Assembly: GCA_933207985.1 (NCBI GenBank)
Contig: OW240916.1
Location: forward strand, 318,434,535 to 318,498,534
DNA length: 64,000 nucleotides
Source of the DNA: Pelobates cultripes
Taxonomy: Eukaryota; Chordata; Amphibia; Anura; Pelobatidae
Direction of reading: 5' to 3'
Shown here: positions 1 through 10,447 of the stretch, piece by piece
How positions within the stretch are numbered: position 1 is the first letter of the stretch
Layout of the letters: every line of letters starts with the position of its first letter
Translations under genes and position numbers: made by a program
The notes under the pieces: generated by a model
What the model was told of the DNA's origin: nothing
The model's input: the letters and a program-made list of their open reading frames with translations, nothing else
Databases searched by the model: none

Positions 1-1120
1 AGGTGAAGGAAGGGGATAGTGAAAGCAGCAGGCGGAGTCTTCACAGGCACAGCAGAGCAGCTATGGAGGGGAAGGCCAGCAACCAGGATTAATTAAAGGG
101 GCCACAAGTGGATGAGGCGGCCTGGGAGAGGCCAGGTACTGCAAGCAGAGGGCAGAAGAGAGGACATGGACGGGTGGAAATGGACGTAAGGCACAAGGGC
201 AAGCGGGAGCCCCCTGGGGGGTGTTCTCAGGAGCAGGAACACAGGAGGAGCATCAGCAGGTGTGAGTACGGCAGGGAGCAGCGCAACGACAATGACAGGC
301 ACAGCAGCAGAGGGATGGAGAAGCAGGTCGAGGAGTGTTACTTCTACAGGCTTGAGGCTGGACCAGCGCGGACAGGAGTCGTCATTCACCGGATACTCCA
401 GAGCCTGGCAAGGTGGATGGAAGGACAGCGCAGACGGGGGTTCGGGCGGTGAGTCAATAAACACACCACACTTTTTTAAATTGCATAAATCATTTTAGAG
501 TCATGATCAAGGAAAGAAGGGGCCGTCCCCGCAGTGCCGAAGGGTGGGGTCACCAGAGCGCAGTCGGGAGGCCGAAGTAAGGGTGGTGGTGACGGCGTGC
601 CGGGTAAGGGAAGGGGAATACGGTGTACCGGTACCGGGGACATCTGACGGGGCAGGAGAACAGTTAGATGTGTGGCAATATTCCAGGCGTGGTGCAACAA
701 AATGGGCACGTGTCCTTCGCGGGGACATTGGGGGGCACTTGAAGGTGGAGGATAAGATTTGATAAAGGGGATTTAAAAAAAAAATAATTCCTGTCTTCCG
801 CTCGAGGAGTTCATTGATTTAAAAGGGGTGGTTCCTAATGATAGTGCAGGAAATGCGCTCTTTCCGGGGGCTGACGGCGCACCCCCAGGAGGTGCTGTGC
901 TGACTGGACAGAAGAAAGGTCAGTACAACTGGGGACCGTCGGGTAGGCTTCGATACGGGTGTTCCGAAGGCGGTGGGAGTCACGGTGTCAACTGACGCGT
1001 CAAAAGAGGAAAACCTAAGGCAGGAAGGGTACTCGGCAGGGCTTCAGCCCCGCGGTTGCGGCTCGGAGCGGCACCAGTGATGATCAGTGCATTGCTGCTG
1101 TGGCTAAGACAGTAAGCCTC
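1..1120 (+). pseudogene. Probable gag region of the Ngaro-type element, unrecognisable
   Basis: The part upstream of the reverse transcriptase is where a Ngaro gag frame should lie. An open stretch at 108-452 is rich in Arg, Gly, Glu and Gln, which is gag-like in composition, but I recognise no zinc knuckle or other motif. Between about 500 and 1120 all frames are broken. The assignment rests on position alone. Confidence 0.3.
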
Positions 1121-1149
1121 CCATGAATGCGCTAGTTTTATGGCTGAGA

Positions 1150-1830
1150 TTGTTGAGGGGGTTTACGCTATTCCATTCAAAGTCGAGGGACCAGGAAAAG
1201 TGGTGGGCGAATATCAAGTCCATGAGGGAACTTCCGCGCCATTAGCGGACCTGTGGGTGTCTCCATGGGGGGTGGTCCCCTAGAAATGGGCGGGCAAATT
1301 CTGTCCAATACAAAACTTATCGCACCCAAAAGGGGCATCGGTAAATGAGGACATCGCCGCGGAACTGTTCTGTATCGTTGGCATCATTCGGCCTTGCCGT
1401 CGAGTTGGTTTGGGGGAACAGGACGCGTTCGATTATTGGCGACACTTCCATCTTTTGGGTTGCATGTTTGCAGGTTCCTATTGGTAACCTCTACTTGCCA
1501 AGGGGCAGTTCCATTCATGTTCCTACTCGGGAAGTTGGATCCGTCTGGGAGTGGGAGGTGAAAAAGGAATCAGAAAGGGGTTCCTTAGTACATTATCTGT
1601 AAGATAGCTTGCTGTGTGGGCTCGGCTGGGCCGGGCCGTTGTGGACATACCTTACGGTCACGGGAATCCTACCGCACGTCTTTGCTTGGACTGGAAATTG
1701 TTTCGGTGGTAGGAGAGTGTTGATTGCCTGGGGTTCAGTTGACTGCACTTCGGGAGTTCAGGCTGAAGGTTTGCAGGTCCAAGAAGGTCACTGAGAAATC
1801 GCAGTTGTTCATAAGGCAGTTTCAAGTTGC
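1150..1830 (+). pseudogene. Reverse transcriptase relic of the Ngaro-type element
   Basis: The reading frame at 1251-1374 gives the fingers-domain block of DIRS/Ngaro reverse transcriptases: a VSPWGVVP stretch, then KFCPIQNLSHPKGASVNED, equivalent to the family pattern of a VSPLGVVPK block followed by FRLIHHLSHPKGASVND. An in-frame TAG at 1281-1283 interrupts it. The frame then shifts, and the matching continuation is read in the frame that opens at 1345. The palm motif with the catalytic aspartates is not legible. The RT would have copied the element's RNA into DNA; this copy cannot. Confidence 0.72.
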
Positions 1831-1869
1831 ATGTCGGGTTAGTCGCGAGGACTGGGTCGGTAGCCATTT

Positions 1870-2330
1870 CATGGCGAAGGCTACTTGTGGAGCCTTTGCG
1901 GGTGGTATCGAGTTGTTCACAGATACCTCTGGGAACATAGATTCCAGGGCATACCTGGAAGGCAGGTGGTGCGCAGAGCGGTGGTGGGAGGCATGAAAGG
2001 TAAGTCCTCTTATTCGACGTTGGCATCTTTTGAGTTATTTCAATTGGGAGTGGCTGTGGCTCTAAAAGGTGAAGGATTAAGGGATGAAAAGTCATAATTC
2101 ACGCACAATACGGCGGGGTTCGTGTGGTTTACCATCCAGCCGGGTCCTCGGTTCAGGAGGTTCGCCGATGGCGGCGATTCGTATCACTGTTCAGGTATCG
2201 GGTGCAGGCACGCCACGTGCCTGGTTGGCGGAAGGTAGGGGCTGGTTACTTGGCTCGCGCACAAGGGGACAAGCTGCGAATGGCGGCCCCAGGGGGCGCG
2301 GGAGGAGGAACTGTCCAGTCTGGAGGAAAT
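1870..2330 (+). pseudogene. RNase H relic of the Ngaro-type element
   Basis: The frame 1724-1996 contains IELFTDTSG followed by GRWCAERW, which fits the RNase H strand that carries the first catalytic Asp in DIRS-group elements. After a stop and frame change, the frame 2124-2399 has RYRVQARHVPG, the conserved end of retroelement RNase H, where an ADxLSR-type sequence normally follows and here is degraded. RNase H would remove the RNA strand after reverse transcription. Frame changes between the two halves make it nonfunctional. Confidence 0.7.
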
Positions 2331-2529
2331 GTGGCAGCTCGAGACGCCATGCTTGGAGGATCGATACAGAATCCTATGGCACAGGGACTGCCTATGTGAA
2401 CGTCTGAGATATGTGGGACAAGGCGGTTGGTTTCACTGTGGGGGCCCAGTCAAAGGAGGGGCGAAGGGATACCTTGCTGTGGTTCCTAAGCCGTTTGTTT
2501 GTTCAGCGTTAGCTCCATCAGCAATGGAC

Positions 2530-3209
2530 AGGAGCATGGTGGCATTGTCATTAGGGTTTAAACTAACTGATTGGGAGGAAGTGACGGAACGTTGTTACGT
2601 CCGTCAGGCATCGCGGGTCTTACGGAGAGATATGAAATATGTCGGTGCCGGGCGGCGGGTTTCCTTGGGTAACGCAACGCCTGGTGGTGTATTACCCTAC
2701 TTTTGCAGTGAGTTTGCTTGCGGTGGCCTTCTCGGAGGCTTGGGGCAATTTGGATTGGGGAACTGGTGAGTGCCTTCGGGCAGGTGTTGGGGAGTTCTAC
2801 ACTTGGTTGTCGAACCTTAGTCGGTTAAGGTAACTATTCAGTAGGGTTGTTTAAGAACGAATGTGTCTGGTAAAGGAGGTTTGGTAAAGCTATATTCCCT
2901 GCCGGGGTCAGGGGTACGCCCGGTGTTAAGCGCATCATGCTACTTGGAGCTTTGCCCGGACATCCCGGGTGGCTTACTGGTAAAAGGGGACAGATCGGTG
3001 CTGTCACGATTCAATTCCTGCAGGTGTTTGTTCGAAGGGGTTTGACAATGTTGGGTTTGGATCCCGGGCACTTTGGGACCCATTCTTCCCAGGTGATGGC
3101 GGTAACAGAGGCACCCCACCTGGTTTTAAGTGAGGACCTAGGGAAACGTTTAGGCAGGTGGGAGTCGGTATGGTTTAAGTCCTGTTTCAGGCCAGTCTAT
3201 TTGGTTTAA
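2530..3209 (+). pseudogene. Tyrosine recombinase (integrase) of the Ngaro-type element, catalytic residues lost
   Basis: The N-terminal core-binding part is legible in the frame 2329-2769 (MVALSLGFKLTDW, then YVRQASRVLRR). The frame 2863-3045 gives a GKGGLVKLYSLPGSGVRPV stretch typical of the catalytic domain. The frame 2937-3209 ends with GLDPGHFGTHSSQVMAVTEA and GRWESVWFKSCFRP. In the family this is the H-x-x-R box followed by the nucleophilic Tyr. Here the His is kept (3081-3083), the second Arg is Gln (3090-3092) and the Tyr is Cys (3183-3185). The enzyme would have inserted a circular cDNA into the genome; with these losses it cannot. Confidence 0.82.
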
Positions 3210-3229
3210 TGGCTATGGACGTATGGGTT

Positions 3230-3857
3230 TGTGTTTGGGGCTATGCCGTGTCGCTAATTACTTTCGTTTCAGGTTTGGTGACATGGTTGGTGGGTCATTC
3301 TTATATCTAAGGGGCACAGATGGGAGCAGCGTTTCAGTTCAAACGTAACTGGGCTTTCCTTTGAAATTGGTGGAGCAGGAGTGGTTTTGCTTTTCAGGGA
3401 TTTTGGTGGCAAGACATTAGGGAAGAAATTTTTCCGGGAGGTAACAAAGGGTACTTTCCAGGACATTCTGGATATTGGCATGGTCCCGGAAAAGGAATTG
3501 ATCAGGTGGAGGCAGAGGGAGGTGGACCAGCTATGGGAGCTGGCCACGGGTGTGGTGGTGGTGCGGTCCGAGATGGTTCCTTGGTTACATTGGAGACATA
3601 CTACGTACCCGGCCTTGGTAGCCCGGTGTCGAGGACGACTTAATAAAAAATTGATGGCGGTATTTATCAGATGTGGGGGCGGTAACAGTGAGACACAACG
3701 AATTGGGAGGAAAGCTCCCTGGGTACTCCAGGTGGGATGGGGTACAGTTTCGGATGTAAGGTGTGATCTGTTTAAATTGGGCCTTCAGGAAGGCATTCAA
3801 CAGGCCTTATTCCGGTGTGGTGGGGGTCGCTCAGGAGCTTTAGGTGTCAAGTCCTGA
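3230..3857 (+). pseudogene. SGNH-hydrolase-like domain of the Ngaro-type element
   Basis: Just after the recombinase, the sequence around 3270-3310 reads WLVGHSYI, matching block I (Gly-x-Ser) of the SGNH hydrolase found in vertebrate Ngaro elements. The frame 3381-3857 continues with VVVRSEMVPWLHWR and a block ending SDVRCDLFKLGLQEGIQQAL, equivalent to the C-terminal block that carries the catalytic Asp/His (family pattern GVHLSDVG). The His position is degraded (GTVSDV). The domain is thought to be an esterase or lipase-like hydrolase; its role in the element is not established. A frameshift splits it near 3310-3380. Confidence 0.72.
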
Positions 3858-3862
3858 GCTGT

Positions 3863-4405
3863 GGCGGGGAATGGCCTGGTTAAATCGGAGGGTAGATGGA
3901 GGAGAAAGTGGGCATCCTGAGGTTTAGTGTGGATTGGGCAGTGTTGCACGTGGTTGGTAGGTTCGAGCCCGTCGGTGGCTCCGAACCTGGGGGTGTGGTG
4001 GTGTCTTGGTACACCCTACACTGGATATGGTGGGTAGCGGTGTCTTGGTACACCCCTACAATGGATATGGTGGGTAGCGGTGTCTCGGTACACCCCTACA
4101 ATTTAACCTGGTGGAAATGTGGTCAAATTGGACGGCCAGTTTCTGTGTTAACATGTTATTTATATTGTTATCTATTGTTATTATTGTGGGGTCATTGCTA
4201 GGGGTATGTTATGTATATGGGGGAGGTTAACATTATTAAGATTTGTTGGCAATGACCCCATTTGTTATTCCTTAATTATTTATTAATAATTTAATAAAGC
4301 TGTGGACAAATTATTTCCAACAATATAACCTGTGTCCGTGTTTTAATGGGGGTTGGGGTAAGGTTAGCGCATATGGCGGCAAATCCGACTGTGCGCCTGT
4401 CATGT
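3863..4405 (+). repeat. Ngaro split direct repeat, copy B1
   Basis: This 543-bp segment begins GGCGGGGAATGGCC and ends CGCCTGTCATGT. It recurs almost exactly at 4645-5227. It contains tandem copies of a 40-bp subrepeat (the GGTGTCTTGGTACACC units), an imperfect hairpin around GGTTCG...CGAACC, and an AATAAA within an AT-rich stretch near its end that could serve as the element's polyadenylation signal. Confidence 0.88.
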
Positions 4406-4644
4406 AGCCCATGGATCAGCGCAGCTAAGAGGAATAGGCCTTGACAGAGCCAGGAGGTAGGCATAGCAGCCACAGGAATTTAGTGACAGCTAGCATGCTG
4501 GGGAAGGCGGAGCCATAAGGGGAGTATTTATACCAGCCATTATATGAAGTGGCCATTTTAACTGAACCTAAGCTTACCTGTCAGTTGTCCCTCCCACCCT
4601 CCCTGTATTTGGTTAGGTTAGTTGATTTCCCGTTTTTTCACAGC
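4406..4644 (+). repeat. Ngaro terminal segment A2 between B1 and B2
   Basis: This 239-bp segment lies between the two B copies, beginning with AGCCCATGGATCAGCGC after the end of B1. In the known Ngaro layout (A1 - genes - B1 - A2 - B2) it should duplicate the element's left end, which is outside this window. It contains a TATTTATACC motif that could be promoter-like if the same sequence sits at the left end. Confidence 0.7.
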
Positions 4645-5227
4645 GGCGGGGAATGGCCTGGTTAAATCGGAGGGTAGATGGAGGAGAAAGTGGGCATCCT
4701 GAGGTTTAGTGTGGATTGGGCAGTGTTGCACGTGGTTGGTAGGTTCGAGCCCGTCGGTGGCTCCGAACCTGGGGGTGTGGTGGTGTCTTGGTACACCCTA
4801 CACTGGAACTGGTGGGTAGCGGTGTCTTGGTACACCCCTACAATGGATATGGTGGGTAGTGGTGTCTTGGTACACCCCTACAATGGATATGGTGGGTAGC
4901 GGTGTCTCGGTACACCCCTACAATTTAACCTGGTGGAAATGTGGTCAAATTGGACGGCCAGTTTCTGTGTTAACATGTTATTTATATTGTTATCTATTGT
5001 TATTATTGTGGGGTCATTGCTAGGGGTATGTTATGTATATGGGGGAGGTTAACATTATTAAGATTTGTTGGCAATGACCCCATTTGTTATTCCTTAATTA
5101 TTTATTAATAATTTAATAAAGCTGTGGACAAATTATTTCCAACAATATAACCTGTGTCCGTGTTTTAATGGGGGTTGGGGTAAGGTTAGCGCATATGGCG
5201 GCAAATCCGACTGTGCGCCTGTCATGT
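4645..5227 (+). repeat. Ngaro split direct repeat, copy B2 (right end of the element)
   Basis: This 583-bp copy equals B1 plus exactly one extra 40-bp subrepeat. The match to B1 ends at CGCCTGTCATGT, after which the sequences diverge, so 5227 marks the right end of the element. The high identity between B1 and B2 contrasts with the heavily broken coding region. Confidence 0.88.
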
Positions 5228-6027
5228 GTATTTTGTAAAGTTGGTGTGTTCTATTCCTGTACAAAGTTTTATTTTGTGTTCAGTTACATCTGCTGAGTAA
5301 AATGACACCCCCATTGTATGTCTTTGCCACTATTTCGTGAAGTTACAGTGCCATACAGGATACCTGTCCTTTTCAGTATTCACAGTCGAATTTTGAGAGA
5401 TGGATTTAATGAGCCTTAGCTTCCATTTGGGGTATTATAGCAGTTTTACTGTTCAAAAACCCTACAAAGGCCTACCATTTGTAAAAGAAGACACTCCAGC
5501 GTATCTCATAAGGTGCATATTGTGTCTTAACATGCCCCCATTTTTTCACCAATTTATGCCAAAGTATGTGGTAAAAAATAATTGTGGGCCTTTTTTTACA
5601 TCCGGATTACATTTTTGCTGGGCATTTTGTATATTTTATATGTGCCATTTCATATGTGCCACAAGTTCAAACCCCCCAAATTATGCCCAGCTAAGACTTC
5701 TGAGTAAAACAATATGCCCAATGTATGACCTAGACACTATTTTGTGAAGTTACAGTGCTGTAAAAGAGACGTGACAAATTCAGGTTTTTAAGTGTGAATT
5801 TTCATGGAGGATTTTTGATGCGTCCGTGTCCCACTTTGGAGCACTTGAGCAGGCTACATACTACAACTACACCATAAAGGCATACTATTTCTTAAAGAAC
5901 ACATCCCCGAGTATTTGAAAAGGCATATTTTGAACCTTAGCGTGGGATCATTTTTCACTAATACAAGAGGCAGCCACTAGAGGCTGGATTAACCCTAACA
6001 TAAACATAGCAGTTTCTCTGAACCGGA
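5228..6027. repeat. Two diverged copies of a ~410-bp direct repeat
   Basis: The stretch around 5290-5535 matches that around 5697-5945. The shared landmarks are CTGAGTAAAA, then ACTATTT(C/T)GTGAAGTTACAGTG, then a TACTATTT...AAAGAA block about 180 bp further on. The offset is about 408-410 bp. The copies differ at roughly a quarter of positions. The open frame 5400-5747 crosses this repeat and resembles no family I know. I do not recognise the element. Confidence 0.5.
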
Positions 6028-6293
6028 GCATCATGCTGTTTGCAGACATCTCAGCGTTTACGCTCAAGAAAAGAAGAGAATTTCATGACATCACCGCAAC
6101 GCTCAGAGACCAGCGGATCTTGTATCGCTGGGGGTATCCAGTCAAGTTGCTGGTGCAGAGAGACGGCAAAACCATAATAATTTCCACTGCAGAGGAAGGC
6201 GTCCGCTTATTGAGAGAATGGGGCATTGAAAATGAACCCCAAAACAACAAGCCAAAGGAACCGAAAAGGCTGGTACCAGACTGGAAAAGAGCC
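6028..6293 (+). pseudogene. Duplicated C-terminal domain of L1-like ORF1
   Basis: The translation FADISAFTLKKRREFHDITA followed by YRWGYPVKLL is the conserved C-terminal domain of L1 ORF1p, the RNA-binding nucleic-acid chaperone of L1 retrotransposons. The same DNA recurs 653 bp downstream at 6681-6946 with about a dozen differences. The piece lacks the coiled coil and RNA-recognition part that should precede it and runs straight into the coiled-coil start of the next copy. It is a broken head-to-tail duplication or two joined L1 fragments. Confidence 0.75.
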
Positions 6294-6956
6294 TCATGGC
6301 TCGAAGAAAAAATGGCCGACGGTGAGGAGGCATATAATGACATGGCGGATACGCTGGCGCAAATGGCGGAGTGCATCACAGCACAAGAGGTAAAGCAGGC
6401 GGATATGGAGGATAGAAGCCGCCGAAACAATTGTGGCTGAGAGGAGTAGCAGAGACTGTGGGCATAAACGACTTAACAGTGCATGTCACAGAGTACCTGA
6501 GGATGCCTGACATACCGCAAGACATGCTCCTGTTTGATCGAATCCACAGGACAGTGAGGCCCAAATTTCTCCCATCGGATGCACCCAGGGACATCTTGGT
6601 GCGCATGCACTATCACCACGCCAAGGAGGCCATATTGAGAAGCAGCAGAACTCACAAAGACCTGCCGGAGAAATACCGGGGCATCATGCTGTTTGCAGAC
6701 ATCTCAGCGTTTACGCTCAAGAAAAGAAGAGAATTTCATGACATCACCGCAGCACTCAGGGAGCAGCGGATCGTGTATCGCTGGGGGTATCCAGTCAAGT
6801 TGCTGGCGCAGAGACGGCAAAACCAAAATACTTTCCACTCCGGAGGAAGGCGCCCGCTTATTGAGAGAATGGGGCATTGAAAATGAACCCCAAAACAACA
6901 AGCCAAAGGAACCGAAAAGGCTGGTACTGGACTGGAAAAGAGCTAAGCATTCCTAG
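6294..6956 (+). pseudogene. L1-like ORF1 (ORF1p) relic
   Basis: In order: a polar coiled-coil segment (EEKMADGEEAYNDMADTLAQ, then RSRRNN), the RRM-like part (LRGVAET, LFDRIHRTVRP, DILVRMHYHHAKEAIL) and the C-terminal domain (FADISAFTLKKRREF, YRWGYPVKLL). This is the standard order of L1 ORF1p, an RNA-binding protein that coats L1 RNA. A one-base shift at about 6430 separates the coiled coil from the RRM part, where the family has an RRNNI-RLRG junction. A second shift near 6825 breaks the C-terminus, so it is not functional. Confidence 0.82.
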
Positions 6957-7715
6957 ACTGTATGGGCATGGTGTCGGAGAAGACTTAATAGAGCATTCTG
7001 AGACGAGCCGCAAGTATTAACACAGTATTTCTTCTTAAGTTACAATCAATGTAATTGTTTTACTTAATCAATTGTCCAAATACAGTTACAATCCCAAACT
7101 GTTAACTAATGAAACTGGAGCTGGACACAGCCTCTAGGGTAGTTATAATTGTCTAGAAAAATAAGGGGGGAATTGGGAGGGGATTGGGATCCCAGAGAGA
7201 AACACTGCAATGTACCCCGGTAACCAAACACGGAACACCGATTGTTACACTGGTTAAATGCAAAAAAACATAAGCAAATTGATTGCCATAGCTGAAAAGG
7301 ACAGTGCGAAGCGCATGATGTCCCAGGCTTAGGAGCAGAGAGCTTCTACCCCCAAGGCACTTGGATGGAGTGCCTAGCCATAAGCAGGGCAAAGTTTAAT
7401 CTTGTATATACTGTCTTTACTGTTTGTGTATGTTTTTATGCTGTCGTACTCAGCGGCACGTGGCCGGTTGCCCATGACGCTGGGGACTATGTTAGGGACC
7501 GGGTGGGTGGCCCCATTAACAACACCGATAGGACACGTGCCTCCAATGGAAAACGGGTAAAAAATAAGTCCTAACTTAAGCCAAAGTACCTGTGGAAATG
7601 CCACACAGACCCAAGGGATTGGCCAACTCCGCTTGATAGCACTGGGAGGAGTTGGTCACCCCGCGACAAACAGACATTCACAATATGCAGCACAACCATT
7701 CATGCTAGACCCTAC
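6957..7715 (+). other. L1 inter-ORF region, no coding feature
   Basis: About 760 bp lie between the ORF1 relic and ORF2. The open frames here (such as 7365-7574) resemble nothing known. The spacing is long for an L1 inter-ORF gap, so part of it may be foreign or rearranged sequence. Confidence 0.4.
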
Positions 7716-8608
7716 ATGAAAGTATACACACATAATGTAAGGGGACTGAATATCCCGGCAAAAAGACATTTACTAACCCGAGAACTACAGAATCAAGGAG
7801 CAGATGTGGTCTGCCTGCAGGAGACCCACTTCCGCACAAATGACCACCCAAAGTTATTAGCTATGGAGTACCCACATCAGTTTCATTCCGCCTCCCCAAC
7901 GAAGTCCAAGGGCACCTCTATTTTGATAAGAAAACATATATCCTTCTCCCTAAAATAGCAACACGTGGACCCTCTGGGCAGATATGTGGTGATAGTAGGA
8001 ACACTCAATGACATGGACTATACAATATAATAAAACATATACGCGCCAAAACAAAACCAGAGGAATTTGTTGCACAAAATATGTCAAACCTTGACATCAA
8101 TAAGACAAGGAATAACACTGGTCTGCGGAGACTTTAATCACATTTTTGACCCAATTATGGACACAACCATACACAGATCTAGTGGTAGATACAGGACCCT
8201 CAGGCGCCAAAGTAAAGCCCTCCAGACCCTTTTACACAATTACAACTACTACGACACATGGAGAATTACGCACCCCTCGGAAAAAGCATAACACACTTCT
8301 CACACGTTCATAACTCATATTCCAGAATAGATGGGTTCCTACTCTCGGGTCTCCACCTTAACCAGATCAAGACCTGTGAAATAGCACAAATCACATGGTC
8401 CGATCACGCTCCAGGACTCCTGGAAATGAAAGATTTATATGACTTCAAGCATCGTAGCCCCTGGAGAATTAATGACTCCCTTCTCCATAACCCACAGTTC
8501 GTGGCCAAGTTATCCACCCAATTGAAGCAGCATTTTGCGGAAAATGAGACACCGGACGTCTCATCCCCAACGATCTGGATGGTCCACAAACCAGTGGTGC
8601 GAGGCCTG
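7716..8608 (+). pseudogene. L1-like ORF2, endonuclease domain
   Basis: This is an APE-type endonuclease of L1 ORF2p, which nicks target DNA to prime reverse transcription. Motifs in order: HNVRGLN (7734 on), VCLQETH, ITLVCGDFN (about 8110), YSRIDGFL (about 8320) and WSDHAPG (about 8400). These carry the catalytic Asn, Glu, Asp/Asn and Asp-His residues of the family. The reading frame is broken by a TAG at about 7956, TAATAA near 8029 and a frameshift near 8280. After a conserved PWRINDSLL linker, the sequence jumps at about 8608 straight into the middle of the reverse transcriptase. Confidence 0.88.
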
Positions 8609-10447
8609 TTAATTGGGGGCAATATTGCCAACTATCATACACAATGACCAAGTAGGCTTCATCAAAGGGAGACAAGGGTCTGACAATACGAGAAAAGGGC
8701 TTAATATCTTACATCATCTCAGCAGAAAGGAACAAGGGGGCCTATTGGTCTCCTTAGACATGGAGAAGGCTTTTGATCGCCTAAACTAGCGATTCCTCCG
8801 CGCGGTGTTGCAAAAGTTTGATATCCCAGAGGGGTTTGCGTCGATGGTAGAAGCTCTGTATAACTCCCCTGGGGCCCAGGTGCTAAACTCAGGATTCCTC
8901 TCAGAGCCCATAAAACTAACAAACTGCAATAGGCAGGGGTGTCCCTTATCTCCCCAGTTATATGTATTAGCCCTAGAACCCCTGGTGGCAAGGATAAGAG
9001 CCAACCTGAACATACATGGCATCACGATCAAAGAACGGGAATACACAACCAATCTATTTGCAGACGACATTTACTAACACTCACCCAACCCCAAATCTCT
9101 CTCCCGAACCTACTACATGGAAATCATTGCTACTATAAGCTAAACATCACAAAAACACAAGCCATGGGAGAGGGAATTTCAAAAAATAGGTTGGAGCTTC
9201 TACAGAAATCTTTCACGCTAGACTGGAGACAGGACCACTTAACATTCTTAGGGATCAAAATCACAAAAAACCCAACAAACCTACTAGCAGCAAACTATGA
9301 CCCACTGCTGAAGAGTATATCGAATACCCTGAAGGAGTGGGAGGGGAAGTTCCTGTCGTGACTGGGCAGGATGGCTACAGTTAAAATGATAGTGTTGCCA
9401 AAATTTCAATACTTGATAAGAACCCTACAAATCCATGTACCAAAAACATACCTAGATAAACTGCAGAAACTTATAACGGGCTTCATATGGGCATACCAAA
9501 AAGCCAGGGTGGCAGCTAAAGTACTGAACAAACAACAGGCGCAAGGGGGCTTGGGGATGCCAGACATTAAACAATATTACAAAGCGGCTATCCTGACCAT
9601 GGTCATACAGGCCCACGCAAAGGAGGAGGTGCCACAGTGGGTGGATATGGAGGCTTCTTGGGCATGTCCCAAGGGCCTGAGTTATCTATTCTGGATACCC
9701 CATACACATAGGAAAGTGCACCATGATGGGCCGCCCACTACACGACTCTTATTTAAAATATGGGACACTTTTAGGTCACAATGGAGATGCACCACAAAAC
9801 AGCCCAGGAGACTATTATCCACCCTACACAATCTGTTAATCCAGCAACCTACAAATATCCTAGACAAGTTTAAAACGACATGGCAAACAGACAAAGGGAA
9901 AACCTTTATTGAACAACAATGGGGAAAAGCAGTTTTGACACACAAAAACAGGACGAACTGTGCGTCTCACTTGGAGCAAATGCACAAAATACAGTACCGC
10001 TGGTACATGGTGCCTGAGAGGTTGGCAAAAATCTACCCGAACACTTCCAACATATGCTGGAGATGCAGAGAAGAGAAGAGATCGATGTACAACATATGGT
10101 GGAAATGCACAAGCATAACCAAATACTGGGGGGAGGTGGAGGAAATAGCGACAAGGGCACTAGGTAGTGAGGTCACAATAACACCAGAATGTGGACTCCT
10201 GTTCATGGGTTTAGAAGAACACAATACAAGAAACTCCCGGTTACTGTTTCATATTCTAGCAGCGGCCAACACCCTAATAACTAGAGCATGGAAACAAACG
10301 CAAGGACCCACTAGGGAGGCCCTACTTCAGCAAATAGCCACAAATTTGGTGTATGAAAGGGGACTGAGCAGACAAAACCCAACCAACAAATACGCCATCT
10401 TGGCCCACACAAAGTGGGTAACTGCGATGGGAGTGGAGAGGGAGTAG
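8609..10447 (+). pseudogene. L1-like ORF2, reverse transcriptase palm to C-terminus
   Basis: The RT begins abruptly with LPTIIHNDQVGFIKGRQG (about 8622), then SLDMEKAFDRLN with a catalytic Asp (about 8755), CPLSPQLYVLALEPL, and FADD (about 9057), the catalytic pair. A TAG at about 8789 and a TAA just after FADDIY are breaks. A frame change leads to 9080-10447, interrupted only by TGA at 9359-9361 where the family has Trp. The C-terminal Cys segment KIQYRWYMVPERL, CWRCREEK, IWWKC (about 9985-10110) is typical of L1/Tx1-type elements. The linker and RT fingers, roughly 300 codons by comparison with L1 ORF2p, are missing. Confidence 0.88.

Larger units (their letters stand above)
1..5227 (+). 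mobile_element. Ngaro-type (DIRS-group) tyrosine-recombinase retrotransposon, 3' portion, decayed
   Basis: Four domain relics lie in one order on the + strand: reverse transcriptase (about 1150-1830), RNase H (about 1870-2330), tyrosine recombinase (about 2530-3209) and SGNH hydrolase (about 3230-3857). They are followed by a long direct repeat (3863-4405 and 4645-5227) separated by a 239-bp segment. This domain set and the B1-A2-B2 arrangement of split direct repeats are known features of vertebrate Ngaro elements, which integrate through a tyrosine recombinase. The left end, with the A1 repeat and probably part of gag, lies outside the window. Every domain has stops, frame changes or lost catalytic residues, so the copy is dead. 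The family assignment is inferred from motifs only. Confidence 0.85.

Noticed and set aside
3959..3989. GGTTCGAGCCC in the Ngaro B repeat as a tRNA-like B box
   Set aside because: No A box at the right distance and no cloverleaf. The motif is part of a short hairpin within the LTR-like repeat.
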